From assembly GCF_947241125.1 (NCBI RefSeq), contig NZ_OX365700.1:1892001-1956000 (forward strand): a DNA stretch of 64,000 nucleotides, written 5' to 3'. A program made the translations under genes and the position numbers. The DNA comes from Nitrospira tepida (GTDB lineage Bacteria; Nitrospirota; Nitrospiria; Nitrospirales; Nitrospiraceae). The stretch's first letter is position 1. Each line of letters starts with the position of its first letter. The notes beneath the pieces were generated by a model. That model saw only the letters and a program-made list of their open reading frames with translations. It was not told the DNA's origin and did not search any database. This document shows, one piece after another, positions 1 through 8,502 of the stretch.

Positions 1-1466
1 AGAAGAACGAGGAGCAGTCGCCGTTTGAAATAGCGATAGAGCGAACTCAGCTGTTGTTGACAAAGCTTCCAAAACAGCCTGATGGTTCTTTCGAGGTAAG
101 CCCAGCAGCGCTGCGTAACTTGCCAGAGGCAGAACGGATAGCAGCTTTTACTCCTTCGCCAGTGATCTGTCCTGCGACCGACATCCTGTTCGACGCGTGG
201 GCATTGACATCGGTTCTAGAAAAGCTCCCCGGCAGGCCACCCGTCGCAGATTGGCTGCACGGTGTGGCTGAGTGGGAACCGCCGGAAACCTACGTCGCCT
301 GGCGCGAGGAAGTCGAGGTATTGACGGACGATCTGCTGGCTCGATGCAAGCCCGAGGATCTCCTCGAAGACTATCCACTCAAACCACATGAATCGCTGCG
401 GGATCGTTCGGACCGAGTCCGCAAGGAGTTGGAGAATATTGCTGCACGGGAACCGGACTTCTTGTGCTGGCTGCTTGATGCCAATAATGAAATCCGCGTG
501 CTGAGGACGTGTGAACTTATCCAGAAAGACGAGCAGAAGAAGCCGGTAATTGATCTAAAAAACTGCACAGTGATTCTGCCTCCCAAAGCTGGAGGGTTGA
601 AAAAGGGCCTGTTGGACGGGGACGAGCCATTTGATGAAAACCACAGTGGCCTCTACGACGTGGCGGAGCAGTGGTGCGACGAGGATCGTCAGTTGAGGCG
701 ATGTCGGGTCTGGGATAATGCTGAGCCGCCAGCAGGCATGCGGCTTGTGAGAACAATTGATACCTATACAGGCAAGGAAGAGGGAATAGCAGAGGACGAT
801 GAACAGTACACTCGCCGTTACTGGTACTGGTATGCCCGGCCACGATCTGCAGACGATGATGGCTCACGCACGGCACGTGTGCCACAAGACTTGCAGGAGC
901 ATCTCCAAACAGTTGAAAACGTAGCGAGGCGATTCGTCACTAAGCTTGGTCTTAAAGAAAAAGAACCAGAAGCCAAGGCTGTTACGCTGGCGGCCAAGTG
1001 GCATGATCTTGGTAAGAACCGCGCGACCTGGCAACGGTCCATTGGCAACCACGACTATCCACGTCAAGTACTGGCAAAGTCGGGTGGTCAGATGCGACCG
1101 ATCGATATCACCACATATCGGCATGAGTTTGGCTCGCTGCTCGAAATGAAAACCCTGGCCGAGTTTCAACAGCTCGACCAGGAAACGCAGGATCTGGTCT
1201 TACATTTGGTCGCTGCGCACCATGGACGGGCTCGTCCTCACTTCCCGGCTGATGAGGCGTTTGATCCCGACCATCCTGAAGAAGACGCCGCTGAACTCGC
1301 CAGGCAAGTGCCTCGCCGCTTTGCCCGCCTGCAACGGAAGTACGGCCGCTGGGGATTGGCATATCTTGAATCGCTGGTGCGGGCTGCTGATGCGCTGGCA
1401 TCACAAGCGCTCGGTTCAGATGGCGTGGTGCAGCAAGCGAATGTCACGGGTAAGGTTGCGCGATGA
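1..1466 (+). CDS. cas3: Cas3, C-terminal part with HD nuclease domain (type I-G), 5' partial
   Basis: The frame is open to the left edge of the window, so the helicase part of the gene lies upstream and only the last ~488 codons are seen. The visible part ends in an HD phosphohydrolase-type nuclease domain: the HD pair in KWHDLGKN (codons at 1002-1007), a later AAHHGRARPHF motif (about 1215-1247) and a final RAADALA aspartate motif (about 1381-1398). A C-terminal rather than N-terminal HD domain is typical of Cas3 from subtype I-G/I-U (GSU0051-like). In the known system it nicks and degrades DNA once Cascade has bound a target. Its stop codon overlaps the next cas gene by 4 nt, so the effector genes are probably one operon. 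Confidence 0.85.
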   Translation, partial: KNEEQSPFEIAIERTQLLLTKLPKQPDGSFEVSPAALRNLPEAERIAAFTPSPVICPATDILFDAWALTSVLEKLPGRPPVADWLHGVAEWEPPETYVAWREEVEVLTDDLLARCKPEDLLEDYPLKPHESLRDRSDRVRKELENIAAREPDFLCWLLDANNEIRVLRTCELIQKDEQKKPVIDLKNCTVILPPKAGGLKKGLLDGDEPFDENHSGLYDVAEQWCDEDRQLRRCRVWDNAEPPAGMRLVRTIDTYTGKEEGIAEDDEQYTRRYWYWYARPRSADDDGSRTARVPQDLQEHLQTVENVARRFVTKLGLKEKEPEAKAVTLAAKWHDLGKNRATWQRSIGNHDYPRQVLAKSGGQMRPIDITTYRHEFGSLLEMKTLAEFQQLDQETQDLVLHLVAAHHGRARPHFPADEAFDPDHPEEDAAELARQVPRRFARLQRKYGRWGLAYLESLVRAADALASQALGSDGVVQQANVTGKVAR

Positions 1467-2272
1467 ACACAAAGTACGACCACGTCATCCGCGTCCGCGT
1501 GGACCCGACAAACCCCGGTCAATTCTTCGCATGCTGCGGGTTATTGGAATTGGCCGAACGTTTATGGAAAGAATGTGAAGGGTGGTTTGAAAAGGGAATG
1601 TTTCATCTTCGCACGTTTGGGGATGGAGAAGATAGAACATTGAGTTCGCTGCTGTGCAAGGTATCAAAGACGCCTCTTAGGCAGATTGACACTGAGGACG
1701 ACTTCTCATCTCCAATGGAGTTACCCACTCCATTCGGGCTACGAATTGATTGGTGGAAAGACGAAGACACGGGTGGGAATCAGCTTAAGGTGTGGGCAGG
1801 AAGCATGCGAAGCGTGCGGATCGCGCGAGCGATGCAAGCCACACTGAGTCGGACTGAGTTACACAACGAAGGCCTATTTGAATACGGTGCCGTCGTGTAT
1901 GACCCACAAGAGCCAGATAAAAAGGTCGAGCCTTTCTACTTCGATGCCCGTCGCGGATCGAATGCCTTAGCGATCGATATTGGGTTCATGCCTGACAGCC
2001 TCAGCATGACGACCGTTGCCTATCCGACAGTGGAATTTCTCTGCCTCGTGGGGCTACAGCGTTTTCGGCCAATGCCGACCGATACGAGACGTGTTTTTGA
2101 TTACTCCACCTGGCAGGTACCACTGGCGACTCAAGTGGCGCCTTTAGCCGCGTGTGGTGGTTTGCCCCACGCCAGCGATTGCAGCTACCGGTTTCAGATT
2201 GCCTTTCGCACAGATAAAAGGAAGCACAAGGCCTTTACCCCAGCGACACCTCTTGAAAGGAGCGAATTATGA
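1463..2272 (+). CDS. csb3: Csb3 / Cas8u2-like subunit of type I-G Cascade
   Basis: This 269-residue protein lies between cas3 and csb1, the place of GSU0052-like Csb3/Cas8u2 in type I-G loci. It opens with a basic stretch followed by DPTNPGQFFACCGLLELA, an N-terminal NPGQF..CCGLLELA pattern seen in Csb3 and Csx17 proteins. It is much smaller than ordinary Cas8. In the complex it would take the large-subunit role, recognising the PAM and contacting Cas3; that role is inferred from family and position. Its ATG at 1463 overlaps the cas3 stop (ATGA) and its stop overlaps the next start, which indicates translational coupling. The family call rests on context more than on motifs. Confidence 0.78.
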   Translation: MNTKYDHVIRVRVDPTNPGQFFACCGLLELAERLWKECEGWFEKGMFHLRTFGDGEDRTLSSLLCKVSKTPLRQIDTEDDFSSPMELPTPFGLRIDWWKDEDTGGNQLKVWAGSMRSVRIARAMQATLSRTELHNEGLFEYGAVVYDPQEPDKKVEPFYFDARRGSNALAIDIGFMPDSLSMTTVAYPTVEFLCLVGLQRFRPMPTDTRRVFDYSTWQVPLATQVAPLAACGGLPHASDCSYRFQIAFRTDKRKHKAFTPATPLERSEL

Positions 2273-3375
2273 GTGACGTGCTGACGAAGTATGATGCGTG
2301 GCTGGAAGACACCGGTCCAGCCGCAGTGGTCATCCGAGAATACCTGATGCCGGTCGAAGGGCATGATGGTGTCGTCTTTCCAGCGACCTTTGCGGCCGGT
2401 GATGGTTTCCCAGGTGGATACAACATTGACACTTTCCCTGACGGGACAAACGTGTGCCTGATAGATAGCGTAGGCTCGCAGGCCAACCGGATCGAGCCGT
2501 TGTTCGCCAAGAACGGCTACGCGGGTTTGGTGCCGCAGATCGTCATTAAGGCTGGCGAGAAGCGCGTGAATCTCCTTGAAGCCGGACACCGCGCGGGTGA
2601 TGCGATCATTCGCTGCTCGGCTTTAAAGCAGGAGTTGCAATCTGCCTTCAAGAAGGTGATGAACGGTAACGCCGAGCTATTGGCCAATGTCGCACCAACT
2701 TCAATGGTGTTCGGTGTGTGGGACTCCCGAGACACACAGGCGAAGCTACCTCGGCTTCTCTCGTCAGCAGTTCGCGCTTTTAATGTCCGAAAGCTAACCC
2801 GATCAGCTCAATACGTTCCGGCAGTCGAATATGTGAACGAGGATCTGCTAGAGCTACCTTCCGACCAAAGGACAAAAGATGCCTATGCCGTACGAGGGTT
2901 TATCCACGTTCCGGCCGCAGGAACACATGGCGGTGTGATTGCGACGGGTGGCATCCGTCGCGATGCGACTCTGCACCTTGCCGCCTTGCGTCTGTTGACT
3001 GCGGACCAGGATAAAGAGAAGACCCGCGCCTTGCGTCGGTACGTGTTGGGGCTTGCTCTAACGGCGTTCACCTATTCGCCAATTGGGTATCTCCGACAGG
3101 GCTGCAATCTTGTACTCGACCCGGACAAGAAACGGGAGTTCAAGGCGGTCTATCACGACGGCAGGCGTGAAGATGTGGACGTGAAGCATAAAGAGGCTTC
3201 CGATTACGCCAAGGATGCGGCGAAGGCTTTCGGCATCGACACAAATCGCAAGATAGACGATTGCAAGCCTCCCGACCGCGAGGTCGAGTTTGACAAGGAA
3301 CTCGCAAAGAAAGATGTGGCCGGTGATGATGCTGGTGAGGGAGGACGAAAAGCGAAAGGGAAGAAGGCGAAGTGA
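2269..3375 (+). CDS. csb1: Csb1 / Cas7 backbone protein of type I-G Cascade
   Basis: The 368-residue protein has the Csb1 (GSU0053) arrangement: an early DSVGSQANRIEP segment (residues ~64-75), a central FGVWDSR segment with a KLPRLLSSAVRAFNV stretch, and a GGVIATGGIRRDATLHLAALRLL block in the second half. Csb1 is the Cas7-type RAMP subunit that polymerises along the crRNA to form the backbone of the interference complex. The C-terminus is a highly charged tail rich in Lys, Asp and Glu. The ATG at 2269 overlaps the csb3 stop and has a good Shine-Dalgarno (GAAAGGAG) just upstream. It is third in the cas3-csb3-csb1-csb2 operon. Confidence 0.88.
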   Translation: MSDVLTKYDAWLEDTGPAAVVIREYLMPVEGHDGVVFPATFAAGDGFPGGYNIDTFPDGTNVCLIDSVGSQANRIEPLFAKNGYAGLVPQIVIKAGEKRVNLLEAGHRAGDAIIRCSALKQELQSAFKKVMNGNAELLANVAPTSMVFGVWDSRDTQAKLPRLLSSAVRAFNVRKLTRSAQYVPAVEYVNEDLLELPSDQRTKDAYAVRGFIHVPAAGTHGGVIATGGIRRDATLHLAALRLLTADQDKEKTRALRRYVLGLALTAFTYSPIGYLRQGCNLVLDPDKKREFKAVYHDGRREDVDVKHKEASDYAKDAAKAFGIDTNRKIDDCKPPDREVEFDKELAKKDVAGDDAGEGGRKAKGKKAK

Positions 3376-5015
3376 CGAGAAGCAGTATGCTCACACACTT
3401 TTGCATATCCATCCGTTTGCTCAACCGCGCATTTCACGGTCGGAAAGACCGCCGCGTCCCAGAATGGCCGCCGTCGCCGCTTCGCGTTTATCAAGCCCTG
3501 GTTGCTGCGGCTTCCAGAATGGGAGAAAACGCGTTAGGTGTCGGCGACACCCGATCGGCTTTAACCTGGCTGGAGCGAAGAACGGCTCCGTCCTTGATTA
3601 TTGCGCCGCAGGCGTATTCTTCCAGCCCCAATGGAAAGCGTCACGGACATGTGCTCTCAGTGCCCAATAACGCGATGGATATTGTCGCGAGAGCATGGGG
3701 TCGAGGAAATCTAGCTGGAACAGGAGACACCGATCCAGCAACCCATCGCACCATGAAAACTGTGCATCCAACGCATCTGCTGGACGGTGACACAATCCAT
3801 TACCTGTGGTTCCTTCCTGATCCTGCGTCCAACGGGGACGGCGTGTACCCAGACGTTTTGGCCAAGATTGCCAGCAATCTTGCGGCTCTTGGCTGGGGCA
3901 TCGATATGGCGATTGGGCATGCGGCGCTCCTGTCTGATGAGCAAGTGAGAGCGTTATGCGGAGAACGGTGGGTACCCGGAAGAGAAGGAGTCGAAGATGG
4001 GCTTCGCGTGCCGACGTCCGGGACACTCAACGCGCTCATCGATCGACATGAACGCTTTCTCATGCGGGTGCGGCCGAATGAAACGTTCGATCCCACCCCA
4101 CCATTGCCGGACTCTGCTTACAGGAGAATCGAATATCGAAGGGCCACTGATCCACCGAGGAGGATCGTCGCAGCGTTTTCACTCCTCAAGCCAGATGCCA
4201 GCGGCTTCCGGCCATTTGATACGGTGCGTAGCAACCTTACCCTTGCCGGAATGATGCGGCATGCCGTGACATGCGCCACTCGTCGAGCTGGGTGGCCTGA
4301 GTCGAAGATAGCTGCTTTCGTTCTTGGGCATCGTGAATCTAAAAATGAAAACCACATTCCTGTAGGATCTCGACGATTTGTCTACCTACCGCTTCCCAGT
4401 ATTGAAGGACGGGGCGAGGGGAACGCGCGTGTCGTTGGAAGCATCCGCCGAGTCCTGCTGACCGCATTCGCCGATGACTGTGCGGATGAGATTGCGTGGG
4501 CACGGCGTGCGTTGTCAGGGCGTGACCTTGTTAACGAGGACAGTGGGCAATCCGTGGCGTTGCTCTCGCTTCTGCCCGGCAATGAAAAGATGATCCGCTG
4601 TTATGTCGAGCCTGCTGACACATGGGCCACTGTGACGCCAGTAGTTCTTCCTGGTTATGACGACCCGTCACACTATCGGAGGCGATTAAAGAAAGGGGTC
4701 GAGGCTGAAGAGCAGAAGCGGCTGCTGGAACGTCTGAATGAGAGAATCGACGGACTGCTCCGCAACGCAATTGTCCAGGCTGGCTTTTCCAAAGAATTGG
4801 CGGACCACGCCGAACTTGAATGGCGCAAGGTTGGGTTCTGGGCTGGAACCGATCTGGCCGATCGTTATGGTGTGCCCGATCATCTCAAGCGTTTTCCCAG
4901 AATACATGTGAGACTTCGATGGTGTGATACACAGAATAGACCTGTCGCTGTTCCAGGGCCTATCTGTCTTGGCGGGGGACGATTCTATGGCCTGGGCTTG
5001 TTTGCGGCTGAATAG
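3372..5015 (+). CDS. csb2: Csb2 / Cas5-Cas6 fusion protein of type I-G
   Basis: The 547-residue protein is the GSU0054-like Csb2, a natural fusion of the Cas5 subunit (N-terminal half, which holds the crRNA 5' handle) and the Cas6 repeat endonuclease (C-terminal half). Its N-terminus, LTHFCISIRLLNRAFHGR followed by EWPPSPLRVYQALVAAA, is the usual Csb2 opening. A glycine-rich segment near the end (PGPICLGGGRFYGLGLF) matches the G-rich loop common in RAMP proteins. The GTG at 3372 overlaps the csb1 stop, but an ATG at 3387 gives the more typical N-terminus, so the true start is uncertain by five codons. It would cut the array transcript at the base of the repeat hairpin. Confidence 0.85.
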   Translation: MTRSSMLTHFCISIRLLNRAFHGRKDRRVPEWPPSPLRVYQALVAAASRMGENALGVGDTRSALTWLERRTAPSLIIAPQAYSSSPNGKRHGHVLSVPNNAMDIVARAWGRGNLAGTGDTDPATHRTMKTVHPTHLLDGDTIHYLWFLPDPASNGDGVYPDVLAKIASNLAALGWGIDMAIGHAALLSDEQVRALCGERWVPGREGVEDGLRVPTSGTLNALIDRHERFLMRVRPNETFDPTPPLPDSAYRRIEYRRATDPPRRIVAAFSLLKPDASGFRPFDTVRSNLTLAGMMRHAVTCATRRAGWPESKIAAFVLGHRESKNENHIPVGSRRFVYLPLPSIEGRGEGNARVVGSIRRVLLTAFADDCADEIAWARRALSGRDLVNEDSGQSVALLSLLPGNEKMIRCYVEPADTWATVTPVVLPGYDDPSHYRRRLKKGVEAEEQKRLLERLNERIDGLLRNAIVQAGFSKELADHAELEWRKVGFWAGTDLADRYGVPDHLKRFPRIHVRLRWCDTQNRPVAVPGPICLGGGRFYGLGLFAAE

Positions 5016-5249
5016 ATGCCACACCGACTCCCGGCCATTCCTCCCACTTCGGCCTCGGGCAGTTCGTGCCCGTGGAAGGTTGTGAAACGCAAAACATGAA
5101 ACGGGAGAGAGTGGGCGAAGATGAAAGCCTGAACGCTGAACACGGACGAATGACGATAGACGGGTGACGAATCGTGCAGTGAGGATGGCGCGTCAACGGC
5201 GGAGGAAAAGCTGTTGCGTGACAAGCGGACGGGAGAAAAAGCGCCAATC
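5016..5249. other. Intergenic gap between effector genes and the TA patch, with dispersed motif copy A
   Basis: No convincing gene is seen. Positions 5043-5073 carry a 31-nt motif (core GGCCTCGGGCAGTT) that recurs at 15944-15974 with three C/T differences and, more diverged, at 6033-6053. Around 5149-5170 there is a run of TGACG-type short repeats also seen at 28411-28441. Confidence 0.6.
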
Positions 5250-5459
5250 ATGGACTGGCGCCGGATCGAAGTGCTGGACGACGCGATGGCCGAGGTGCTG
5301 CGCCGGAAAACGCCGGCCGAACGCCTGGCGATCGGGTTTGGGCTGTGGCGATCGGCGAGAAAGATGTTACGGGGACAATTGGCATCGCTGCATCCGGAGT
5401 GGGATGCCCAACGGCTTGAGCGTGAAGTCGCCCGGAGGCTCTCGCATGGAGCTGTATGA
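5250..5459 (+). CDS. Small protein of the type found beside nucleotidyltransferase toxin-like genes
   Basis: This is a 69-residue protein beginning MDWRRIEVLDD with a PAERLAIGFGLWRSARKML segment and ending REVARRLSHG. Small proteins of this shape commonly precede AbiEii/MNT-like nucleotidyltransferase genes, which is recalled knowledge rather than a search result. Here its last codons overlap the start (5446) of exactly such a gene, but only a stump of that gene is left. The ATG at 5250 is preferred over an upstream TTG at 5214 because the conserved part begins there. It has no signal peptide or membrane segment. Its function is unknown; it may be the antitoxin-like partner of a lost toxin. 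Confidence 0.6.
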   Translation: MDWRRIEVLDDAMAEVLRRKTPAERLAIGFGLWRSARKMLRGQLASLHPEWDAQRLEREVARRLSHGAV

Positions 5460-5532
5460 ATTATTGGCGCAGGTGGTGGAGACTTTCGAACGGCTCCATA
5501 TTCCCTATCTGTCCATGGTAGTTGGAGCATGA
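5446..5532 (+). pseudogene. Truncated nucleotidyltransferase (AbiEii/MNT-like) remnant
   Basis: The 28 codons starting MELYELLAQVVETFERL and continuing HIPYL match the opening of small nucleotidyltransferase-fold proteins, in which HIPYL is normally followed by the VTGS catalytic loop. Here the reading breaks immediately after HIPYL into SMVVGA and a stop. The catalytic GS and DxD motifs are therefore missing. The next codon after the stop is the start of the RelE-like gene, so the 3' part was lost at a junction that fuses two toxin-antitoxin modules. The family assignment is inferred from about 22 residues and from the gene before it. Confidence 0.6.
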
Positions 5533-5781
5533 ATGAAATACAAGATTGAGTTCAAGCCAAGAGCGATCAAGGATTTGAAAACCATGTCTTTGCGTGAGCG
5601 TGAAAGGGTTGTCGCGAAGGTGGAAGCACTACAGACCGATCTTGCTGGAGATGTGAAGCGCCTGACTAACTTCACACCGGAATACCGGTTGCGCGTGGGG
5701 GACTACCGTGTGCTGTTTCAGGTTGAGGACGACAGGGTGATGATCTTTCGCGTATTGCCTCGTGATAAAGCCTATCGTTAA
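5533..5781 (+). CDS. RelE/ParE-family toxin
   Basis: The 82-residue protein begins MKYKIEFKPRAIKDLKTM and has the RelE-type order: a helical pair ending near residue 35, then LTNFTPEYRLRVGDYRVLFQVEDD and FRVLPRDKAYR. The R-x-R-VGDYRV-F strand and the basic C-terminus are typical of RelE ribosome-dependent mRNA interferases. It is followed 17 nt later by a Phd/YefM-type small protein, so the module is in toxin-first order. The ATG abuts the stop codon of the truncated nucleotidyltransferase, which suggests a recombination junction. The module sits between the effector and adaptation halves of the CRISPR-Cas locus. Confidence 0.85.
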   Translation: MKYKIEFKPRAIKDLKTMSLRERERVVAKVEALQTDLAGDVKRLTNFTPEYRLRVGDYRVLFQVEDDRVMIFRVLPRDKAYR

Positions 5782-5798
5782 GTCCTGAGGAGAAGTCT

Positions 5799-5999
5799 AT
5801 GATGACCTTACATCCTGAGATTCTGATCAAAGACGGGAAAAAACAGTTTGCCGTGCTGCCCTATGAAGAGTTCGTGTCATTAAAAGAACGGTTGGAGGAC
5901 ATGGAAGACCTTTTGCAACTCCGCAAAGCGAAGAAGGCAGAAGGCCGGAAACGATCCGTGTCCCTCTCCCGTGTGAAGCGTGAACTTGGGTTGAAGTAA
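5799..5999 (+). CDS. Antitoxin of the Phd/YefM-like type
   Basis: The 66-residue protein begins MMTLHPEILIKDGKKQFAV and continues LPYEEFVSLKERLEDMEDLLQLR, the usual layout of short antitoxins: an N-terminal strand with the KDGKxxFAVLPYEEF pattern, then a helix and a positively charged tail. A strong Shine-Dalgarno (GAGGAGAA, 5787-5793) stands before the ATG at 5799. It would neutralise the RelE-like toxin encoded just upstream and probably bind the module promoter. No promoter or operator could be identified. Confidence 0.75.
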   Translation: MMTLHPEILIKDGKKQFAVLPYEEFVSLKERLEDMEDLLQLRKAKKAEGRKRSVSLSRVKRELGLK

Positions 6000-6233
6000 G
6001 GCATCTTCCAGTCCATCGGTCCATCGCGCTGTTTCGGCCTGGGCGGTTCGTGGCGATCGGCACGGTGCGTGACGAGGGAGTCACCTTCACCCTGGCCTTC
6101 TCCTCGCAAGGATGAGGAGATCGCAGGCAACTCGAAGCGAAGATGCGTAACTAAACGATGATAGGTCTGGCCTATGGAGGCCTTCGTTCTTTGACAACTG
6201 AATATTTCCATCGCTCCTGCCGAAAAGGGGGGT
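6000..6233. other. Intergenic region before cas4-cas1 with repeat-like sequences
   Basis: This stretch carries a diverged copy of the dispersed motif (6033-6053), then a CACCCTGGCC-type hairpin sequence with arms CTCCTCGCA and GGATGAGGAG around 6100-6122. The same pairing of elements occurs downstream of the array (15944-16104). A short hairpin (GGCCT, AGGCC) lies near 6169-6182. GGGGGG at about 6228-6233 may act as the ribosome binding site of cas4-cas1. Confidence 0.5.
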
Positions 6234-7988
6234 ATGGAAATGGAATCACCGGACAAATTAGCGGGGAGCGACATCCCGTTGCTCCCCGCTCGGATGGTCA
6301 ACGAATTCACCTACTGTCCTCGCCTGGCCTATTTCGAATGGGTGGACGGCGAGTTCGCCGACAACGCCGAGACGGTCGAGGGGCGGTTTCATCACCGGCG
6401 CGTGGACCGGCCGCCGGCGCGCCAGACGCGGCGGACGGCGGGGACCGACTCCAGCGAGGCCGGCCCCGGTCCCGCTGAGGAAGAAAAGGCCGGGGCGATC
6501 CATCAGCGGTCGGTCTGGCTGTCCTCCGAGCGGCTCGGGGTGACGGCCAAGATCGACCTGGTGGAGGGCGACGCGGGCTCTGCCGGCGATGGGGTGTGCG
6601 CGGTTGTCCCTGTGGATTACAAGCGCGGGAAGCGCCCGCATACCGCCCAAGGCGCATGGGAGCCGGAGCGGGTGCAGCTCTGCGTGCAGGGGTTGCTGCT
6701 CAGGGAACAGGGTTATGCCTGCGATCATGGCGTGCTCTACTTCGTCGGCTCTCGTGAACGGGTCGAGGTACCGTTTGACGAGGCGTTGATCGCACGAACA
6801 CAGGAGATTTTGGAGGAGATGCGGGCCATGACGACGCGCTCCGTGGCCCCGCCGCCGTTGGTGGACAGCCCCAAATGTCCGCGTTGTTCGCTGGTGGGTC
6901 TTTGTCTGCCGGACGAAATCGGCTGGCTGCGAACGCCTCACGAGGGGGAAGCCCCGACACTGAGGAAGCTGGTTCCCACCAACGATGATGCCCTCCCGCT
7001 CCACGTGCAGACCCCCGGCGCGAAACTCGCCAAGGACGGGGAGTGCCTGAAGATCAAAGATCACGACGACACCATCGGGGAGGCTCGGCTGGTGGAAACT
7101 TCCCAGGTCGTCCTGTACGGGGCGGTGCAGGTTAGCACCCAAGTGATTCAGGAGCTGTGCAAGCGAGACATCCCGCTCGTCTACTGTTCGAGCGGCGGCT
7201 GGTTCTATGGTATGACCACCGGTCTGTCGCACAAGCACGTTGAGCTGCGGCGGCGGCAATATGCCGCGGCGGCCGATCCGGCTCGGTGCCTGTGCTTGGC
7301 GAGACGCTTCGTTCAGGCCAAGATCGCGAACTGCCGGACCCTGCTCCGCCGCAATCACCGGGCTGCGCCGGAGACGGTGATTCAGGAACTGAAGCACGAT
7401 CACCTGCAGGCCGGCTTGGCGGAGTCGTTGGAGTCGTTGCTCGGCATCGAAGGCACCGGGGCCCGGCGGTATTTCTCGGAGTTTGCCGGCATGTTGAAGG
7501 AGGCGGAGCCAGGCGCGCGGTTCGATTTCACGGGGCGCAACCGCCGGCCGCCGCGCGATCCCGTCAACGCCATGCTGTCGTTGCTGTATTCGATGTTGGC
7601 GCGGGAGTGGACGGTGGTGCTGCACAGCGTGGGGCTCGATCCCTATTTGGGGTTCTACCACCAGCCTCGCTACGGCCGCCCAGCGTTGGCCCTCGACATG
7701 ATGGAGGAGTTTCGGCCGTTGATTGCGGATTCGGCCGTGCTGACCGCGATCAATAACGGCGAGATCCGCCCGACGGATTGGATCGAGCGGATGGGCGCCG
7801 TGACCTTGACGCCGGAGGGGCGGCGCCGGTTGATCGACACCTACGAGCGGCGAATGGGCCAGGAGTTGACGCATCCGGTGTTCGGCTATCAGATCAGCTA
7901 CCGCCGCGTGCTGGAAGTGCAGGCCCGGCTGCTCGGGCGCTACCTGCTGGGCGAGATTCCGGAGTTGCCCGCGATCATTACGCGGTGA
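6234..7988 (+). CDS. cas4-cas1: Cas4-Cas1 fusion (CRISPR adaptation integrase)
   Basis: The 584-residue protein joins a Cas4 nuclease (about 1-230) to Cas1 (about 245-584), the fused form typical of type I-G. Cas4 has the iron-sulphur cysteines in YCPRLAYFEW (C28) and the cluster CPRCSLVGLC (about 214-224), plus the VDYKRGK nuclease motif near residue 126. Cas1 keeps its metal site: E406 in LGIEGTGARRYF, H476 in GFYHQPRYGRPALALDMMEE, with D488 and E491/E492. Cas4 trims prespacers at the PAM and Cas1 with Cas2 inserts them at the leader end. The ATG at 6234 follows a G-rich ribosome site; a second ATG at 6240 is possible. cas2 follows after 5 nt. Confidence 0.95.
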   Translation: MEMESPDKLAGSDIPLLPARMVNEFTYCPRLAYFEWVDGEFADNAETVEGRFHHRRVDRPPARQTRRTAGTDSSEAGPGPAEEEKAGAIHQRSVWLSSERLGVTAKIDLVEGDAGSAGDGVCAVVPVDYKRGKRPHTAQGAWEPERVQLCVQGLLLREQGYACDHGVLYFVGSRERVEVPFDEALIARTQEILEEMRAMTTRSVAPPPLVDSPKCPRCSLVGLCLPDEIGWLRTPHEGEAPTLRKLVPTNDDALPLHVQTPGAKLAKDGECLKIKDHDDTIGEARLVETSQVVLYGAVQVSTQVIQELCKRDIPLVYCSSGGWFYGMTTGLSHKHVELRRRQYAAAADPARCLCLARRFVQAKIANCRTLLRRNHRAAPETVIQELKHDHLQAGLAESLESLLGIEGTGARRYFSEFAGMLKEAEPGARFDFTGRNRRPPRDPVNAMLSLLYSMLAREWTVVLHSVGLDPYLGFYHQPRYGRPALALDMMEEFRPLIADSAVLTAINNGEIRPTDWIERMGAVTLTPEGRRRLIDTYERRMGQELTHPVFGYQISYRRVLEVQARLLGRYLLGEIPELPAIITR

Positions 7989-7993
7989 CCGCC

Positions 7994-8284
7994 ATGCGCC
8001 GGTGCTATTTGGTCACGTACGATATCGCCGATCCGAAACGGCTCCGGCGCGTGTTCAAGACGATGAAGGGCTATGGGGCGCATTTGCAGTTGTCGGTCTT
8101 TCAGTGCGATCTCCCAGAGATCGATCTGGTGCGCATGAAGGTCGCGCTGACGGAGATCATCCATCAGAGCGAGGATCAAGTGCTGATCATCGATCTGGGT
8201 CCGACGGAGAGCCGGCCGATCAAGCGGTTCGAGGCGCTCGGTCTTCGAGTCGAGGTGGAGGAACGACGCGCACGTGTGGTGTGA
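7994..8284 (+). CDS. cas2: Cas2, CRISPR adaptation protein
   Basis: The 96-residue protein begins MRRCYLVTYDIADPKRLRRV, with the conserved first-strand aspartate of YDI and a GYGAHLQLSVFQCDL stretch typical of Cas2. It forms the dimer core of the Cas1-Cas2 integrase. The chosen ATG at 7994 lies 5 nt after the cas4-cas1 stop and gives the normal Cas2 length; the longer open frame starting at 7778 only overlaps cas1 in another frame. It is the last cas gene before the array, 218 nt upstream of the first repeat. Confidence 0.95.
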   Translation: MRRCYLVTYDIADPKRLRRVFKTMKGYGAHLQLSVFQCDLPEIDLVRMKVALTEIIHQSEDQVLIIDLGPTESRPIKRFEALGLRVEVEERRARVV

Positions 8285-8502
8285 GGGGACATGGTCGCCG
8301 CATCTCACGCGAGCGGTCGAGTGATGAGGCAGGAACGGGAGGTGCTCGCAGAGAAGAACGAGTCGAAACAAGCAGAAACACAGTACAACTGGCTGCAAAA
8401 GGAGGTGGGAGACAGAAATGAAAGACTTGTGTTGGTCACATGACGGAAGCGCTCGCAACGTGCGGCAGAAGCCCAGGCCGATCGCTGCCTTGCATGAGAA
8501 CT
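8285..8502 (+). promoter_or_regulatory. CRISPR leader region
   Basis: These 218 nt separate cas2 from the first repeat, on the side where the repeat polarity (ATTGAAGC at the 3' end) and the cas operon place the leader. It is not AT-rich, unlike many leaders. I could not identify a clear -35/-10 pair or an IHF-like site. New spacers are expected to enter at 8503. Confidence 0.7.

Noticed and set aside
6258-7874. Antisense open frame of 538 codons opposite cas4-cas1
   Set aside because: Shadow of a real, motif-bearing gene in GC-rich DNA; no ribosome site or known motif.
8285-8421. Open frame 8002-8421 extending past cas2 into the leader
   Set aside because: It overlaps cas2 in another frame, has Arg-rich low-information composition and no ribosome site.
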